64,000 bases of DNA from Geitlerinema sp. PCC 7407 (GCF_000317045.1 NC_019703.1:4100934-4164933), one strand, 5' to 3'; positions 41,873-51,673 are shown, numbered from the stretch's first letter. The notes: generated from the sequence alone by a model not told the origin. A program made the numbers and translations.

Positions 41873-42553
41873 CTAGGGCTGCTCTGGGGGTGAGGCAGGC
41901 GCAGACTCTGCGGCTTGAGGAAGCACCGGAGTCGGCGACACCGCCGGAGCAACGGGCCTTTTGAGGGTGGTGGAAACGAGGGTGTAGCCCAAATAGGCGG
42001 GCAGCAAAATGGCGGTCAAAGCGGCGATCGCCCCTAGCCAGGCCCAAGAGCTACCCGACGGTCCGTAGGTGCTGCGATAGGGGTCAAAGGAGAGATAATC
42101 CGAGCGGATAATGTCGCGCAGAGCGATAGGCCGCTTGAAGCGAACCCGGCGATCGTCCAGCTTTTCGAGCAAGATCCAGCCCGCTTCGGCCTCTTCTTTG
42201 CAAAGCTGGCGGAAGGCAGCACTGTCTCGAAACAGGTCGCGGTTCGCCCGCACAATCTTGAATTCCCAGCCGACCAAACGCGGATCTCGCTGACCTTTGG
42301 CGCCGTTGACCATTCCTGCGCTGGCCGGGGCGCTTTTGGCTGGGGCCGAGTTTACCCCTGCTTCTGCTGGGTTTTCGAGCTTTTGATCTTCATTAACGGG
42401 CACTTCTCCATAGTCGTAGCGGGTCAAGTTCTCTTCCTCCTCCCGTTCCTGTCTCCCCGTCACCAGCTGTCGCCAGTACAGCCATCCCCCCGCGATCGCT
42501 GACTGGAGACCCAGGCTACCCACGAGCAAACTCAGTGCAAGGGTCTCTCCCAT
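41873..42553 (-). CDS. Conserved cyanobacterial hypothetical protein with two membrane segments
   Basis: A 226-residue protein with an N-terminal membrane helix (LALSLLVGSLGLQSAIAGGWLYW), an acidic linker, a compact domain with WEFKIVRANRDLFRDSAAFRQLCKEEAEAGWILLEKLDDRRVRFKRP, and a second helix near residue 185 (WAWLGAIAALTAILLPAYLGY). The middle block is conserved among cyanobacterial hypotheticals as I recall, with no known function. Start is either ATG 42553 or GTG 42568; neither has a good ribosome-binding site. The gene converges on the transporter operon. Confidence 0.65.
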   Translation of the reverse strand: MGETLALSLLVGSLGLQSAIAGGWLYWRQLVTGRQEREEEENLTRYDYGEVPVNEDQKLENPAEAGVNSAPAKSAPASAGMVNGAKGQRDPRLVGWEFKIVRANRDLFRDSAAFRQLCKEEAEAGWILLEKLDDRRVRFKRPIALRDIIRSDYLSFDPYRSTYGPSGSSWAWLGAIAALTAILLPAYLGYTLVSTTLKRPVAPAVSPTPVLPQAAESAPASPPEQP

Positions 42554-42607
42554 CGCTGCGCTTTTCACCAGATTGATAGCGCAACTGTATCAGTTGTGGA
42601 GAGCACG

Positions 42608-43771
42608 TCAACGGGGTGCTGCCGGAAGATAGCCTTCCACCAATAAATCAGGCCCAACAGAGCGCACGCGCACGGGATCTAGGGCGATCGCGTCGGTCAT
42701 CTGGGTCAGGCCCAGTTCTCCCACGGGGGTCGGCGCGGCGGGTCCCCCAATCAGCTTGGGAGCGACGAAGGCCCAGACTTTCTGGACAGCGCCCTGGGCG
42801 ATCGCCTGGGCAGCCAGAGTGCCGCCGCACTCCCACAGCACCGACAGCAGCCCCCGACGGTAGAGATCCGCCATCACCGCCTCCGGCGTGCAGGTCTCCA
42901 GGAGGACCACTTCGACCCCTTGCTTCGCCAAGGCTTGGTGCACCACCTCGTTGGCCCCGACTTCCCCAAAAACCACCGTTGGGGCGACCTGCGATCGCCA
43001 CAGGTTCGCCTCCGTGGGCAGATCCAGACGGCGGCTCATCACCACGCGCAGGGGATGGCGATCGCTCACGTCATGGCTGGTCAGGTGGGGATTGTCGCGC
43101 CGCACCGTGTTGCCCCCGACGATGACCGCGTCGCAGGTGGCCCGCAGGTGATGCACCTCCCGCCGAGCCCCCGGGGACGTCACCCAGGCGCTGTGTCCTC
43201 CCGTCGCGGCGATCTTGCCATCGAGGGTCATGGCGTATTTCAAGATGCCGAAGGGCCGGCGGTGGGTGATGCGATGAAAAAAGGCTTCATTGAGGATCTG
43301 GCAGGCCGCCGCTTCGACGCCCACCACGACCTCGAGGCCCGCCGCCCGCAGCCGCGCGATGCCCTGCCCCGCCACCTGGGGATTGGGGTCTAGGCTGCCG
43401 ACGACCACTTTGGCGATGCCCGCCGCCAGGATGGCGTCCGCGCAGGGCGGGGTGCGTCCGTGGTGGCTACAGGGCTCTAGGTTCACGTAGAGGGTTGCGC
43501 CCAAGGCGCGATCGCCCGCCGCGCGCAGCGCAAACACCTCCGCATGGGGCTGCCCTGCCTGGGGGTGGAAGCCTTCCCCCACGATCTCCCCGTCTTTGAC
43601 AATCACCGATCCTACGAGGGGATTGGGGGCCGTTTGGCCGAGGGCGCGGCAGGCCAGGGCAATGCAGCGCCGCATCAAGGCGCGATCGCTCTCCAGCTTC
43701 GCCCCATCGGCTGGAGTGAGCTCGGGCAAAGAGGACCAGAGAACCTGCAAAAACCAATCGTCTAGGGACAT
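42608..43771 (-). CDS. ribD: Bifunctional riboflavin deaminase/reductase
   Basis: A 387-residue enzyme carrying out the second and third steps of riboflavin synthesis: deamination of the diaminopyrimidine ribosyl phosphate, then reduction of the sugar. The N-terminal zinc deaminase has the ligands HAEV and PCSHHGRTPPC. The C-terminal RibD reductase has FGILKYAMTLDGKIAATGGHSAWVT and WECGGTLAAQAI. Both domains are complete. Start 43771 was chosen because MSLDDWFL fits the family beginning; an upstream in-frame codon lies at 43798. No FMN riboswitch is recognisable upstream. Confidence 0.95.
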   Translation of the reverse strand: MSLDDWFLQVLWSSLPELTPADGAKLESDRALMRRCIALACRALGQTAPNPLVGSVIVKDGEIVGEGFHPQAGQPHAEVFALRAAGDRALGATLYVNLEPCSHHGRTPPCADAILAAGIAKVVVGSLDPNPQVAGQGIARLRAAGLEVVVGVEAAACQILNEAFFHRITHRRPFGILKYAMTLDGKIAATGGHSAWVTSPGARREVHHLRATCDAVIVGGNTVRRDNPHLTSHDVSDRHPLRVVMSRRLDLPTEANLWRSQVAPTVVFGEVGANEVVHQALAKQGVEVVLLETCTPEAVMADLYRRGLLSVLWECGGTLAAQAIAQGAVQKVWAFVAPKLIGGPAAPTPVGELGLTQMTDAIALDPVRVRSVGPDLLVEGYLPAAPR

Positions 43772-43955
43772 ACCGCTGTTTTGAGGGAAGAAACCCAATA
43801 AATACCTATTACCTGCGAGAGATTCGAGGAGTTACGAGTCCCTCCTATAGTTTGCTGGATAGTGATCCTGAAAACAAAACTTCATAAATCTTCGGCTCAC
43901 TAAACATTCCAGGGTCCGATCAGAGCCGACCTTTGCTGTTTTTCAGGGGTTTCCT

Positions 43956-45785
43956 ATGCCACCTGCAACCCACCGCTCACCCAAGGGCGATCGCCGCTCC
44001 AAAGTGTGGTCCATTGTCCTTGCGGTCTTGGTAGGCTTTACACTTTTTGGATTTGCTCCGCGGCTGACATCACCCGCCGCTGCCCAAATTCCCAGTATTC
44101 CAGGCATTAATCTTCAAGATATTGAGAATATATTGCCGCCGAGTACACCGGCCGAGCGAATTGATACTGGGCGGATTCGACTCGACGGCCGTACGCTCTT
44201 TTGGGTCGCAGCGAGCGCCAGCGATCGCCCAGGAGAAGCCAGTCCCATTCAGTGGCGCACCAACATCATCGAGGGACGCCTGCGAGACATCGTGCAGCGC
44301 CTGAGCCGCGCCGAAAATCCGCCCCCCATCGCCATCGACGTGATCGAGAGCCCCGACAACGGTCTACCAGTTCTTCAGTTTGGTGACCAGGAGATCATGA
44401 CCGTGACGGAGCAGGACGCAGAGCTCCAGGGCGCTAATACCCTCCAGGGCACAGCAGAAGAATTTGCTAAACGCATTGAGTTTGGGCTGAGACGGGCGAT
44501 CGCCGAGCGACAGCCCGCAGCCTTCCAGCGACGCCTGGCGATCGCAGCGATCGGCAGCGTCCTCCTAGTGCTGATCAGCGCAGGCTTTGCCTATCGTCAG
44601 CGTCACCTCCGAGCCAAGCTCCATCGGCTCGAAGCCCAGACCCCAGACGTGCCGCCGCCCGTGGTTACCCAGCCCACCACCGGCACCCCCGAAGCATCCG
44701 CCGCTCGCGAAGCCGCCATGCTGGCCGCCGCCCAGCATCAGGCCTCCCACCTTCAGCAGCGCAATCTGATCGAGATTCAGCGGCGCTTGCTCCAGGCAGG
44801 CCAGATCGTTTTATGGGGAGGCGGTCTCTTTTTGGGGCTTGGGCTGTTTCCCCAGGTCCGCTGGCTCCAGCCGCAGATCGTCTCTGGCCTCAAGATCCCG
44901 GTCACAATTATCCTGACCCTGTTGGGAACCTACGTGGCTATCCGCATCAGCGCCGTCGCTATCGATCGCTTCTTTTGGGCCGTGGGCAATGGTCGCTTTT
45001 TTAGCCCCACCAATCCCCAGCGAATCGCCCTGCGCATCACCACCTTCTCACGGGTGCTCAAAAGCATTGCTGGCCTTGTGCTGCTGGTCATCGGCGCCCT
45101 GATTGGACTCTCAAGCCTCGGACTCAACGTCGCGCCGCTGCTCGCTGGTGCCGGGATCATCGGTCTTGCCGTTTCCTTCGCCGCCCAAAGCCTGATCAAG
45201 GACACCATTAACGGGTTCTTGATTTTGCTTGAGGACCAGTACGCCGTGGGAGATGTGATCAGCGTCAAGAGCGAAGCGGGTCTGGTGGAAAACATGAATC
45301 TGCGCATCACCCAGTTGCGCAACTCTGAGGGCCAGCTCATCACGATTCCCAACGGCACCATCGATGTGGTGCGCAACCTCTCGAAGGACTGGTCCCGCGC
45401 CGATCTGGTGATCAACGTAGCCTACGGGGTCGACACCGATCAGGCCCTGAAGATCATTCGCGAAGTGTCTCTGCGCTTGAGCCGCGATCCGGATTGGCGC
45501 GATCGCATTCTGGATCCCTTGCAAGTCCTGGGGGTCGAAAACCTGAGCCATGAAGGCATCTCCATTCGGCTCTGGATTCAAACCAAGCCCCTCGAACAAT
45601 GGAATGTGGCCCGAGAATATCGCCGCCGCCTCAAGCAAGCTCTAGATCAAGCGGGAATCTCCATCGGGGTTCCCCAACAGTCGCTGTGGCTCTGGAGCTT
45701 GGATCGCCGCAAGTCAATGGTCGATCCCGACCATGCCAATGGCAGCAGTGCTGCTTCTAGCAAATCCCAAGATTCATTCAACTAG
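43956..45785 (+). CDS. Mechanosensitive ion channel family protein (MscS-type)
   Basis: A 609-residue inner-membrane channel. A signal-like helix (residues 15-45) precedes a periplasmic domain of about 140 residues, then transmembrane helices near 195, 285, 315 and 370. The pore helix region is GLSSLGLNVAPLLAGAGIIGLAVSFAAQSLIKDTINGFLILLEDQYAVGD, characteristic of MscS TM3 and its Gly/Ala packing. The beta domain and C-terminal cytoplasmic cage follow (RNSEGQLITIPNGTI, SIRLWIQTKPLEQWNVAREYRRRLKQALDQAGI). It probably releases solutes on osmotic downshock. A HIP1-stem terminator lies 50 bases after the stop. Confidence 0.93.
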   Translation: MPPATHRSPKGDRRSKVWSIVLAVLVGFTLFGFAPRLTSPAAAQIPSIPGINLQDIENILPPSTPAERIDTGRIRLDGRTLFWVAASASDRPGEASPIQWRTNIIEGRLRDIVQRLSRAENPPPIAIDVIESPDNGLPVLQFGDQEIMTVTEQDAELQGANTLQGTAEEFAKRIEFGLRRAIAERQPAAFQRRLAIAAIGSVLLVLISAGFAYRQRHLRAKLHRLEAQTPDVPPPVVTQPTTGTPEASAAREAAMLAAAQHQASHLQQRNLIEIQRRLLQAGQIVLWGGGLFLGLGLFPQVRWLQPQIVSGLKIPVTIILTLLGTYVAIRISAVAIDRFFWAVGNGRFFSPTNPQRIALRITTFSRVLKSIAGLVLLVIGALIGLSSLGLNVAPLLAGAGIIGLAVSFAAQSLIKDTINGFLILLEDQYAVGDVISVKSEAGLVENMNLRITQLRNSEGQLITIPNGTIDVVRNLSKDWSRADLVINVAYGVDTDQALKIIREVSLRLSRDPDWRDRILDPLQVLGVENLSHEGISIRLWIQTKPLEQWNVAREYRRRLKQALDQAGISIGVPQQSLWLWSLDRRKSMVDPDHANGSSAASSKSQDSFN

Positions 45786-45833
45786 CATGAATCACTCGGC
45801 TCAAGGGCCGAGCGTCAATGGATTTGCATGCTG

Positions 45834-45869
45834 AAGGGCGATCGCAATTTGAAGCGCGATCGCCCTTTA
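45834..45869 (+). terminator. Terminator-like hairpin built from two HIP1 octamers
   Basis: AAGGGCGATCGC (45834-45845) pairs perfectly with GCGATCGCCCTT (45856-45867). Each arm is a HIP1 octamer plus flanking bases. Only a short T run (TTT) follows. A second small hairpin CTCGGC/GCCGAG lies just upstream at 45795-45812. Confidence 0.6.
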
Positions 45870-46487
45870 CCCGCTCTTAATCAAAATTCTTTACAATTCA
45901 GCCCAAATTGCCCCTTCAAAACCTTAAGACATCTTTAATTTTTTAATTTTGAACTGTCTTCAAATAATCCCTAGAAAGCCGCAGCGCATCAGGGCTTTCA
46001 GCCTTGCTTCAGGACCTGCGCTTTCTCAAACTTGAAAATCGCTCACCAAAATTTTTAAAACTTTTATAGAAAAATCAACGCTTTGCTGGGAAAGTGATCA
46101 GGAACCCGCGTCAGGCGTGATGTAGATTAACTTACCCTCTGACAACGGTCACTCAAGCTACCGTGGCCGCTCCGTATAGTAATCGCAGTCTAGCAATACC
46201 TACGGCGCGATCGCCACCTCAGTATTCACCAGGGTGCTCGTTTCAGTTCATACAAACCCCGAGGTTTCAATCACTGAAACGGTCTCACAAAATTCCGTTC
46301 AGATACTGATTGCCAGAGGCTCTGTGCTCATCCAGGAGTCATCTGTAAAGCCCTCTTGACACCTCATCAAATCACTCTGTAAAGGAACCCAACAAAGTGT
46401 TTGCTTGTCTTTTGTCAAGGGAATCCTAGCAGTAGGAAACAGCCAGATTGAGCCTCACTACCACCTGGAGCAACCGAAAAGGATACT
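45868..46487. other. 620-base upstream region of sigC, no gene seen
   Basis: A/T-rich, one HIP1 octamer near 46208. It must hold the sigC promoter(s) and leader. I see no ORF with support; an ORF beginning at 46405 is just another frame over the sigC start. Confidence 0.45.
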
Positions 46488-47732
46488 ATGCAAGCAAGCA
46501 GCTTTAGCCCCAACGCAGCATATGATGATCCGGTTGGTTCGGAAGGCTTTTCGCCAGACGAGCCTGACTTCGATGAAGCCGCTGGGACTTCTCTTAATGA
46601 GCTAGAAGAGCTCGTTCATCCCGATGGCTTGCAGAAGCGTCCCGGTCGTCGCACCACCGATTTGGTGCGGATGTATCTCCAGGAGATTGGTCGCGTCCGA
46701 TTGCTCGGGCGGGATGAGGAAGTCTCCGAAGCTCAGCAAGTACAGCGCTACATGCGTCTGCTGGAGCTGCGAGATGAGGCCGCCCAGGCAGAAGGCGGCA
46801 CGATCCAGCGCTACGTCCAGATCATCGAAGCTCGAGACACGCTGACGTCTCACTTGGGGCACCGTCCCTCTCTGGAGCGGTGGGCCGAAGCCGCTGGCGT
46901 TGACGTCACTGAGCTCAAACCCATCCTCGCCAGCGGCAAACAGCGCTGGGCTGAGCTGACTGGGCTGACAATCCAAGAATTAGAGCAGATTCAGCGAGAA
47001 GGGATCCGCGCCAAAGAGCACATGATCAAGGCGAATCTTCGCCTCGTCGTGTCTGTGGCCAAGAAGTACCAAAATCGCGGCCTTGAGCTGCTGGATCTGA
47101 TTCAAGAAGGCACCCTCGGCTTGGAGCGGGCCGTAGAGAAATTTGATCCCACCAAGGGTTATCGCTTCAGCACCTACGCCTACTGGTGGATTCGCCAGGG
47201 CATCACGCGGGCGATCGCCACCCAGAGCCGCACCATTCGCCTGCCGGTCCACATCACCGAAAAGCTCAACAAAATCAAGAAAGCCCAGCGCAAGATCTCT
47301 CAAGAAAAAGGCCGCACGCCCACCATTGAGGACATTGCTCGGGAACTGGAAATGACCTCGCCCCAGGTGCGTGAAGTCCTGCTGCGCGTCCCGCGCTCCG
47401 TTTCCCTCGAAACCAAAGTCGGCAAAGAGAAAGACACCGAGCTGGGCGAGCTGCTGGAAACCGACGACGTCACGCCCGAAGAAACCCTCATGCGGGAGTC
47501 TCTGCGTCGCGACCTCCAGCAGCTTCTGGCAGACCTGACTAGCCGCGAGCGGGACGTCATTCAGATGCGCTTTGGCTTGGGCGACGGCCATCCCTATTCC
47601 CTCGCCGAGATTGGTCGGGCTCTGGATCTGTCGCGAGAGCGCGTCCGCCAAATCGAAGCAAAAGCCCTGCAAAAGCTCCGGCAGCCCAAGCGTCGCAACC
47701 GCATTCGCGACTATTTGGAGTCTCTAAGCTAG
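46488..47732 (+). CDS. sigC: RNA polymerase sigma factor, group 2 (SigC type)
   Basis: A 414-residue sigma-70 family factor. Region 1.2 is [39 protein letters not shown], regions 2.1-2.4 are [31 protein letters not shown]...[20 protein letters not shown], region 3 is [20 protein letters not shown] and region 4.2 is [25 protein letters not shown]. The residues separating region 1.2 from 2.1 ([20 protein letters not shown]) and the short N-terminus are those of cyanobacterial SigC, not of principal SigA. SigC acts in stationary phase, nitrogen and carbon acclimation in other cyanobacteria. A 12-bp inverted repeat follows. Confidence 0.9.
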   Translation: MQASSFSPNAAYDDPVGSEGFSPDEPDFDEAAGTSLNELEELVHPDGLQKRPGRRTTDLVRMYLQEIGRVRLLGRDEEVSEAQQVQRYMRLLELRDEAAQAEGGTIQRYVQIIEARDTLTSHLGHRPSLERWAEAAGVDVTELKPILASGKQRWAELTGLTIQELEQIQREGIRAKEHMIKANLRLVVSVAKKYQNRGLELLDLIQEGTLGLERAVEKFDPTKGYRFSTYAYWWIRQGITRAIATQSRTIRLPVHITEKLNKIKKAQRKISQEKGRTPTIEDIARELEMTSPQVREVLLRVPRSVSLETKVGKEKDTELGELLETDDVTPEETLMRESLRRDLQQLLADLTSRERDVIQMRFGLGDGHPYSLAEIGRALDLSRERVRQIEAKALQKLRQPKRRNRIRDYLESLS

Positions 47733-47772
47733 CAGACTACTTTTGCCTCGCGACATCTCCCAAATACCTATC

Positions 47773-47823
47773 AAGGCCTAGTTGGTGATCATTCTCAACT
47801 AGGCCTTAAAACATATTTTTTTA
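47773..47823 (+). terminator. Inverted repeat after sigC, probable terminator
   Basis: AAGGCCTAGTTG (47773-47784) pairs perfectly with CAACTAGGCCTT (47796-47807). AAAACATATTTTTTT follows, so the T tract is displaced by about eight bases. Confidence 0.7.
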
Positions 47824-48034
47824 CACTTGGCTTGTTAATTAAAGGCGATCGCCTCTAATTCACGATGACACTCAAGCTGACCCTAAAAACATCCAAAACC
47901 AGATTTTCAGCTCCTTACAAAAAACGTTCTTTTCTGCGATCGTCTGCAAATTCACAGGCGATTTCAGCCATTTAAACTGCTAATTAGTCTCAATAAGAAT
48001 ACCTTCTTGAAAAAAGCTAGATTTATTGTGTATC

Positions 48035-48063
48035 ATTCTCAAGTAAGAGGTTTTGCTGAGAAT
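48035..48063 (+). promoter_or_regulatory. Candidate Fur autoregulatory site
   Basis: ATTCTCA (48035-48041) and TGAGAAT (48057-48063) form an inverted repeat ending five bases before the fur start codon. Fur-type boxes are A/T-rich inverted repeats with GATAATGATAATC-like cores; TGTATCATTCTCAAG just upstream is similar. Fur genes are commonly autoregulated. The assignment is by pattern only. Confidence 0.45.
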
Positions 48064-48068
48064 GCTAT

Positions 48069-48524
48069 ATGTCACCCTACACTACCAGTGCTCTTAAAGC
48101 AGAGCTGAACGAGCGAGGCTGGCGCTTAACTCCTCAGCGAGAAACCATCCTTCATGTGTTTCAAAATTTGCCCAAAGGTAAGCACTTAAGCGCAGAAGAT
48201 CTTTACAATCTTTTGCAAAGTGAAGGGGAGAGTATTAGCCTCTCAACCATTTACCGCACCCTGAAACTCATGGCGCGGCTCGGTATTCTCAGGGAACTGG
48301 AGTTAGCTGAGGGGCACAAGCACTACGAGCTCAATCAGCCCTATCCCTATCACCACCATCACCTAATCTGCGTTCGCTGCAACAAAACCATTGAGTTCAA
48401 AAGTGACTCAGTGCTGAAAATTGGCAACAAAACGACTCGCAAAGAAGGCTATCACCTACTGGACTGCCAGTTGACCATTCACGCGATTTGTCCGGCTTGC
48501 CAGCGAGCGCTGCTGCCGATGTAA
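48069..48524 (+). CDS. fur: Ferric uptake regulator, FurA type
   Basis: A 151-residue metal-responsive repressor. The winged helix is LKAELNERGWRLTPQRETILHVF...SISLSTIYRTLKLMARLGILREL. The metal-sensing domain has HKHYELNQPYPYHHHHLICVRCNKTIEF and the second zinc pair ICPACQRALL. The N-terminus and HHHH run are nearly those of Anabaena FurA, which also senses redox and heme, so FurA is preferred over Zur or PerR. Expressed from its own promoter; an inverted repeat near the start suggests autoregulation. Confidence 0.93.
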   Translation: MSPYTTSALKAELNERGWRLTPQRETILHVFQNLPKGKHLSAEDLYNLLQSEGESISLSTIYRTLKLMARLGILRELELAEGHKHYELNQPYPYHHHHLICVRCNKTIEFKSDSVLKIGNKTTRKEGYHLLDCQLTIHAICPACQRALLPM

Positions 48525-48750
48525 TTTGTCAGAAGTCAGCAAAAACTGGGGTTTTTCGCCTCATTTTTTGCAAACCCCAGTTGCTTTTGGCCAGAAGAAA
48601 TATTCCGACGGAGCATCCCAGCGAGGGCCTGTAGAGTCGCCTAAGCAATGAGACTTTCTCACGCTCTGAATGGAGCTGACGCGCTTTCGCAGTGCAATGA
48701 CTTCATGAGCGATCGCGCTATCGAAGCGGTTAGTTTTTCGGAAGTCCTTG

Positions 48751-48921
48751 CTATAGCAAGCTATCAATAACCAAAGCTATTACTGTGGCAAATCCAGTAA
48801 TACCAAGGGCAACAAAAGGGTTTTGTCCTTGGCTAACAGCGAAGGAAGTAACCACTCCTGCACCGATCGCTGCCGTAATTGCAGCACCAACCCAATCTTT
48901 ACCTGAATTTTTCCCGTACAT
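48751..48921 (-). CDS. Small hydrophobic protein, 56 residues
   Basis: A complete ORF translating as MYGKNSGKDWVGAAITAAIG... and ending VIALVIDSLL. It has two hydrophobic stretches, about residues 11-29 (VGAAITAAIGAGVVTSFAV) and 36-56 (PFVALGITGFATVIALVIDS), joined by SQGQN. Gly/Ala-rich with no cysteine. The start has no strong Shine-Dalgarno. It lies convergent with fur (226 bases between stops). Its composition is that of a two-helix membrane miniprotein; I do not recognise a family. Its clean amphipathic and hydrophobic pattern argues for a true gene. Confidence 0.55.
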   Translation of the reverse strand: MYGKNSGKDWVGAAITAAIGAGVVTSFAVSQGQNPFVALGITGFATVIALVIDSLL

Positions 48922-49101
48922 GGCTCAGATGATTGATATTGCTTGATAAAGCATTTTTGCTTCTTATCAAGCTATCACCCACATTTACCCGAACGCGGTC
49001 AGGGCAAGCTTTTCGATACTAAGCTTTAAAGATGGCGATGTTTCTTAACAAGAAATCGGACCGTTTACTGCGGCGCGATTGGCTTTTGTGGCGACAGAGC
49101 G

Positions 49102-49569
49102 TCAGTTTGCGCGAGACAGGTTGCCAGCTTTGACCCAGCCTTCGCGATCGCTGCCTTCAATGCGAATTCGCTGCCACTGCTTATCTGCACTGTCTTCGAT
49201 CACCACGACTTGCTCGTTGTAGTCCACGCCGCCGATGGGCTCTCCATCAATACCAGGAGCGCCGCGCAGCACCAGCCCTTCAGACCAAGTGACCCGAGCG
49301 GTGTAGGCTCCAGGCTCCAGAGGCTTGGGCGAGGGAGAAGGCGAGGCGGCTGCGGGAGAAGGAGAAGCTGCGGGCGCACTGGCCGCCGTTGCCTTCGCTG
49401 GCTTGGAGCTCTCTTTGGGCTGTTCTTCGCTAAAGATCGGCCGCTCTGGCAAAGAAGCGTTGAACTTTAGCATCAGATACTGAGCAGCCGCATACCCTCC
49501 AAGCCCTAGCAAGACTAGCGCCAGCAGGAATCCGAGCAAAAACTTGAATAGATTGACGATTAGACGCAT
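49102..49569 (-). CDS. Membrane-anchored SH3 domain-containing protein
   Basis: A 155-residue protein. Residues 1-28 form a transmembrane anchor (LFKFLLGFLLALVLLGLGGYAAAQYL), followed by a Ser/Pro/Ala-rich linker with SPSPAAASPSPSPKP. The C-terminal 65 residues are a bacterial SH3 domain: YTARVTWSEGLVLRGAPGID...NEQVVVIEDSADKQWQRIRIEGSDREGWVKAGNLS. Such domains usually sit in the periplasm and bind cell wall or proteins. Start 49569 was chosen because the anchor begins there. It follows ycf46 by 14 bases and is the last gene of the long minus-strand run. Confidence 0.8.
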   Translation of the reverse strand: MRLIVNLFKFLLGFLLALVLLGLGGYAAAQYLMLKFNASLPERPIFSEEQPKESSKPAKATAASAPAASPSPAAASPSPSPKPLEPGAYTARVTWSEGLVLRGAPGIDGEPIGGVDYNEQVVVIEDSADKQWQRIRIEGSDREGWVKAGNLSRAN

Positions 49570-49583
49570 GGGCTCGCACTCTT

Positions 49584-51107
49584 TTATTCTGGCCCCTGAA
49601 GCTGTCGCTGGATGCGATCGCTGAGGCTGCTGTGCTTGGAGGCCAATCGGGCTTTTCCGGCCGCTGCCCATTCTTGCAAGAACTGGATTTGCTCCTTGGC
49701 GGTCTGAGCAAGGGGCACAATCTGACTGGCCGCTTCTAAAATATCATCTGTGGTAAAGTCTCGGTCTTGGCTAAAGCCGATGTGCATGGCTTCGATGATG
49801 GCCTGCTCAATTTCGGCGCCTGAGAAGTCAGGCGTTTCATAGGCAAGGCGATCGACTTCGTAGGTCTTGAGATTGTGGGGCCGCAGACGAGACAGATGAA
49901 CGTTGAAGATAGCGCGGCGCTCTTCTTGACTGGGTAGACCAACAAAGAAAATTTCGTCAAAGCGCCCTTTGCGCAGCATCTCTGGGGGCAGGGACTGAAT
50001 ATTATTCGCGGTGGCGACGACGAAGACCGGAGAAGTTTTTTCAGCAAGCCAAGTGATGAAGGTGCCGAAAACGCGGCTGGCAGTTCCAGAGTCGCCTTTT
50101 CCTTCGAGACCGGCGAAGGCCTTGTCAATTTCATCGATCCAGAGAATGCAGGGCGAGAGCGCCTCAGCCACCTGAATCATTTGCCGAGTGCGGGCCTCAG
50201 ATTCACCAACCAGGCCGCCGAACAAGCGTCCGACATCGAGGCGTAGGAGGGGCAGGTGCCAGTGGTGGGCGATCGCCTTGGCAGTGAGAGACTTGCCAGT
50301 GCCCTGAATGCCGATCAGCAGCAGGCCTCGGGGATAGGGCAAACCATACTGGCGGGCTCGCTCCGAGAAGGCGCCACCTCGCCGCAGCAGCCAGTCTTTG
50401 AGATTGTCTAAGCCGCCAATGTCGGAAATTTGCTCTGTGGCTGGATAAAAGTCCAGAATCTGGGTTTGGCGGATGGTTTGACGCTTTTCTTGGAGAATCA
50501 GCTCCACGTCTTCGGGGCGAATCTCGCTGTGGGTGGCGATCGCCCGCGCCAAAACTCGCCGGATGCGCTCTAGGGACAGCCCCTGACACGATCGCACCAG
50601 CTCATCGAGGGTGCGGCTGGGGAGCGTCTGCCCCAAACTCCCCAAGAGGCGCTCAATTTCGGTGCGAATTTCGATCGCCTGGGGCAGCGGAAATTCTTGA
50701 ACCGTAATGGTCTCAGTCAGCTCGTCTGGAATCGTGAGCTGGGGCGAGAGGAGGACCAAGTTTTTGGGCTGGGACTTGAGCAGGCGCGCAAGGTTGCGCA
50801 GCTTGCGGGCGATCGCCACATCTTCGAGGAAGCGATGAAAGTCTCGCAAAATAAAGATTGCGGGGGCGGTGGCAGGCAGCTTCTCAACGAGCTCCAGCGC
50901 CTGCAGCGGATTGCGACGCCCAAATCCCGCATCGTTGAGATTTCCCTGGTAGCCTTCGACGAAATCCCAGATATAAACGGCCCGTCCGCCCAGCTGCTTA
51001 GCAGATTGGGCGATCGCCGCTTCTACCCGCTCCTCTTCCTGCGTCGGCACATAGATCACCGGGTAGCAGGCTCTCAGCAGCAGTTCAAATTCGTCCCGAA
51101 AACTCAT
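49584..51107 (-). CDS. ycf46: AAA+ ATPase Ycf46
   Basis: A 507-residue single-module AAA+ protein, the cyanobacterial/plastid Ycf46. The N-terminal 230 residues have a degenerate nucleotide-binding fold ([45 protein letters not shown]). The C-terminal AAA domain has Walker A GIQGTGKS, Walker B ILWIDEID and the second region of homology [27 protein letters not shown]. The Synechocystis homologue is reported to affect photosynthetic and carbon-uptake responses. It follows yceD by 47 bases. Confidence 0.9.
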   Translation of the reverse strand: MSFRDEFELLLRACYPVIYVPTQEEERVEAAIAQSAKQLGGRAVYIWDFVEGYQGNLNDAGFGRRNPLQALELVEKLPATAPAIFILRDFHRFLEDVAIARKLRNLARLLKSQPKNLVLLSPQLTIPDELTETITVQEFPLPQAIEIRTEIERLLGSLGQTLPSRTLDELVRSCQGLSLERIRRVLARAIATHSEIRPEDVELILQEKRQTIRQTQILDFYPATEQISDIGGLDNLKDWLLRRGGAFSERARQYGLPYPRGLLLIGIQGTGKSLTAKAIAHHWHLPLLRLDVGRLFGGLVGESEARTRQMIQVAEALSPCILWIDEIDKAFAGLEGKGDSGTASRVFGTFITWLAEKTSPVFVVATANNIQSLPPEMLRKGRFDEIFFVGLPSQEERRAIFNVHLSRLRPHNLKTYEVDRLAYETPDFSGAEIEQAIIEAMHIGFSQDRDFTTDDILEAASQIVPLAQTAKEQIQFLQEWAAAGKARLASKHSSLSDRIQRQLQGPE

Positions 51108-51154
51108 AGATCTTGCTGGTATCGAAGCAACTGCACCGCTGGATCAAAACAGCC

Positions 51155-51658
51155 CTAGGACGACATCTGGCGCTTGAGCCGCTCCAGCGCAGACCAGCGG
51201 CTGTCGACCGCCTCCGTCAAGCTAGCATCTTGCAGCGCAATGCCCTGACACTGCTCGTCACACAGCTGATGAGGTGGAATCATTAAGCACAGCTGCTCAT
51301 AAAGCCACTGATCGGGGCGAAAATATCCCTGCGACGACAGCGTCTCCACGAGATCCTCAAATTCGATTTCTTCTTCGAGGGGCGCTGTGCCTGCGACATC
51401 CGACTGCGATCGCAGCCAGATCATTTCATTCGCATCCACCTGCAAGCGGTGGTTGTACTGGTTCAGGCAGCGATGGCAAGTCAGGGTAATGATTGCCTGT
51501 GCCTGACCCGAAACCTCCAAATAGGTGCCTCGGTGGGAGACCTTGACCGAGCCCTGGACCGGCGTCAGCGTCTCCAGACCTGGAAGATGCTCGGCGATCT
51601 CAAACGATGCCGTCTGGTCTGGCAGACGATTGAGCTGAGGAATATGCACTGCGTCCAT
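51155..51658 (-). CDS. YceD family (DUF177) protein
   Basis: A 167-residue DUF177 protein. Conserved features are TLTCHRCLNQYNHRL with the CxxC pair and the second pair near LCDEQCQGI, plausibly a zinc-binding site. In bacteria yceD usually precedes rpmF and influences 23S rRNA or L32 accumulation; in plants the DUF177 protein is needed for chloroplast 23S rRNA. Here it follows jag by 15 bases, in a ribosome and membrane-biogenesis string but away from rpmF. Confidence 0.88.
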   Translation of the reverse strand: MDAVHIPQLNRLPDQTASFEIAEHLPGLETLTPVQGSVKVSHRGTYLEVSGQAQAIITLTCHRCLNQYNHRLQVDANEMIWLRSQSDVAGTAPLEEEIEFEDLVETLSSQGYFRPDQWLYEQLCLMIPPHQLCDEQCQGIALQDASLTEAVDSRWSALERLKRQMSS

Positions 51659-51673
51659 GCCCCGAAGACCTCA

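Noticed and set aside
43772-43955. FMN riboswitch in front of ribD
   Set aside because: None of the conserved FMN aptamer blocks is visible in this stretch on the minus strand.
48561-48767. 68-codon minus-strand open frame between fur and the 56-residue gene
   Set aside because: Random-looking composition and overlaps the better-supported small ORF at 48751-48921.
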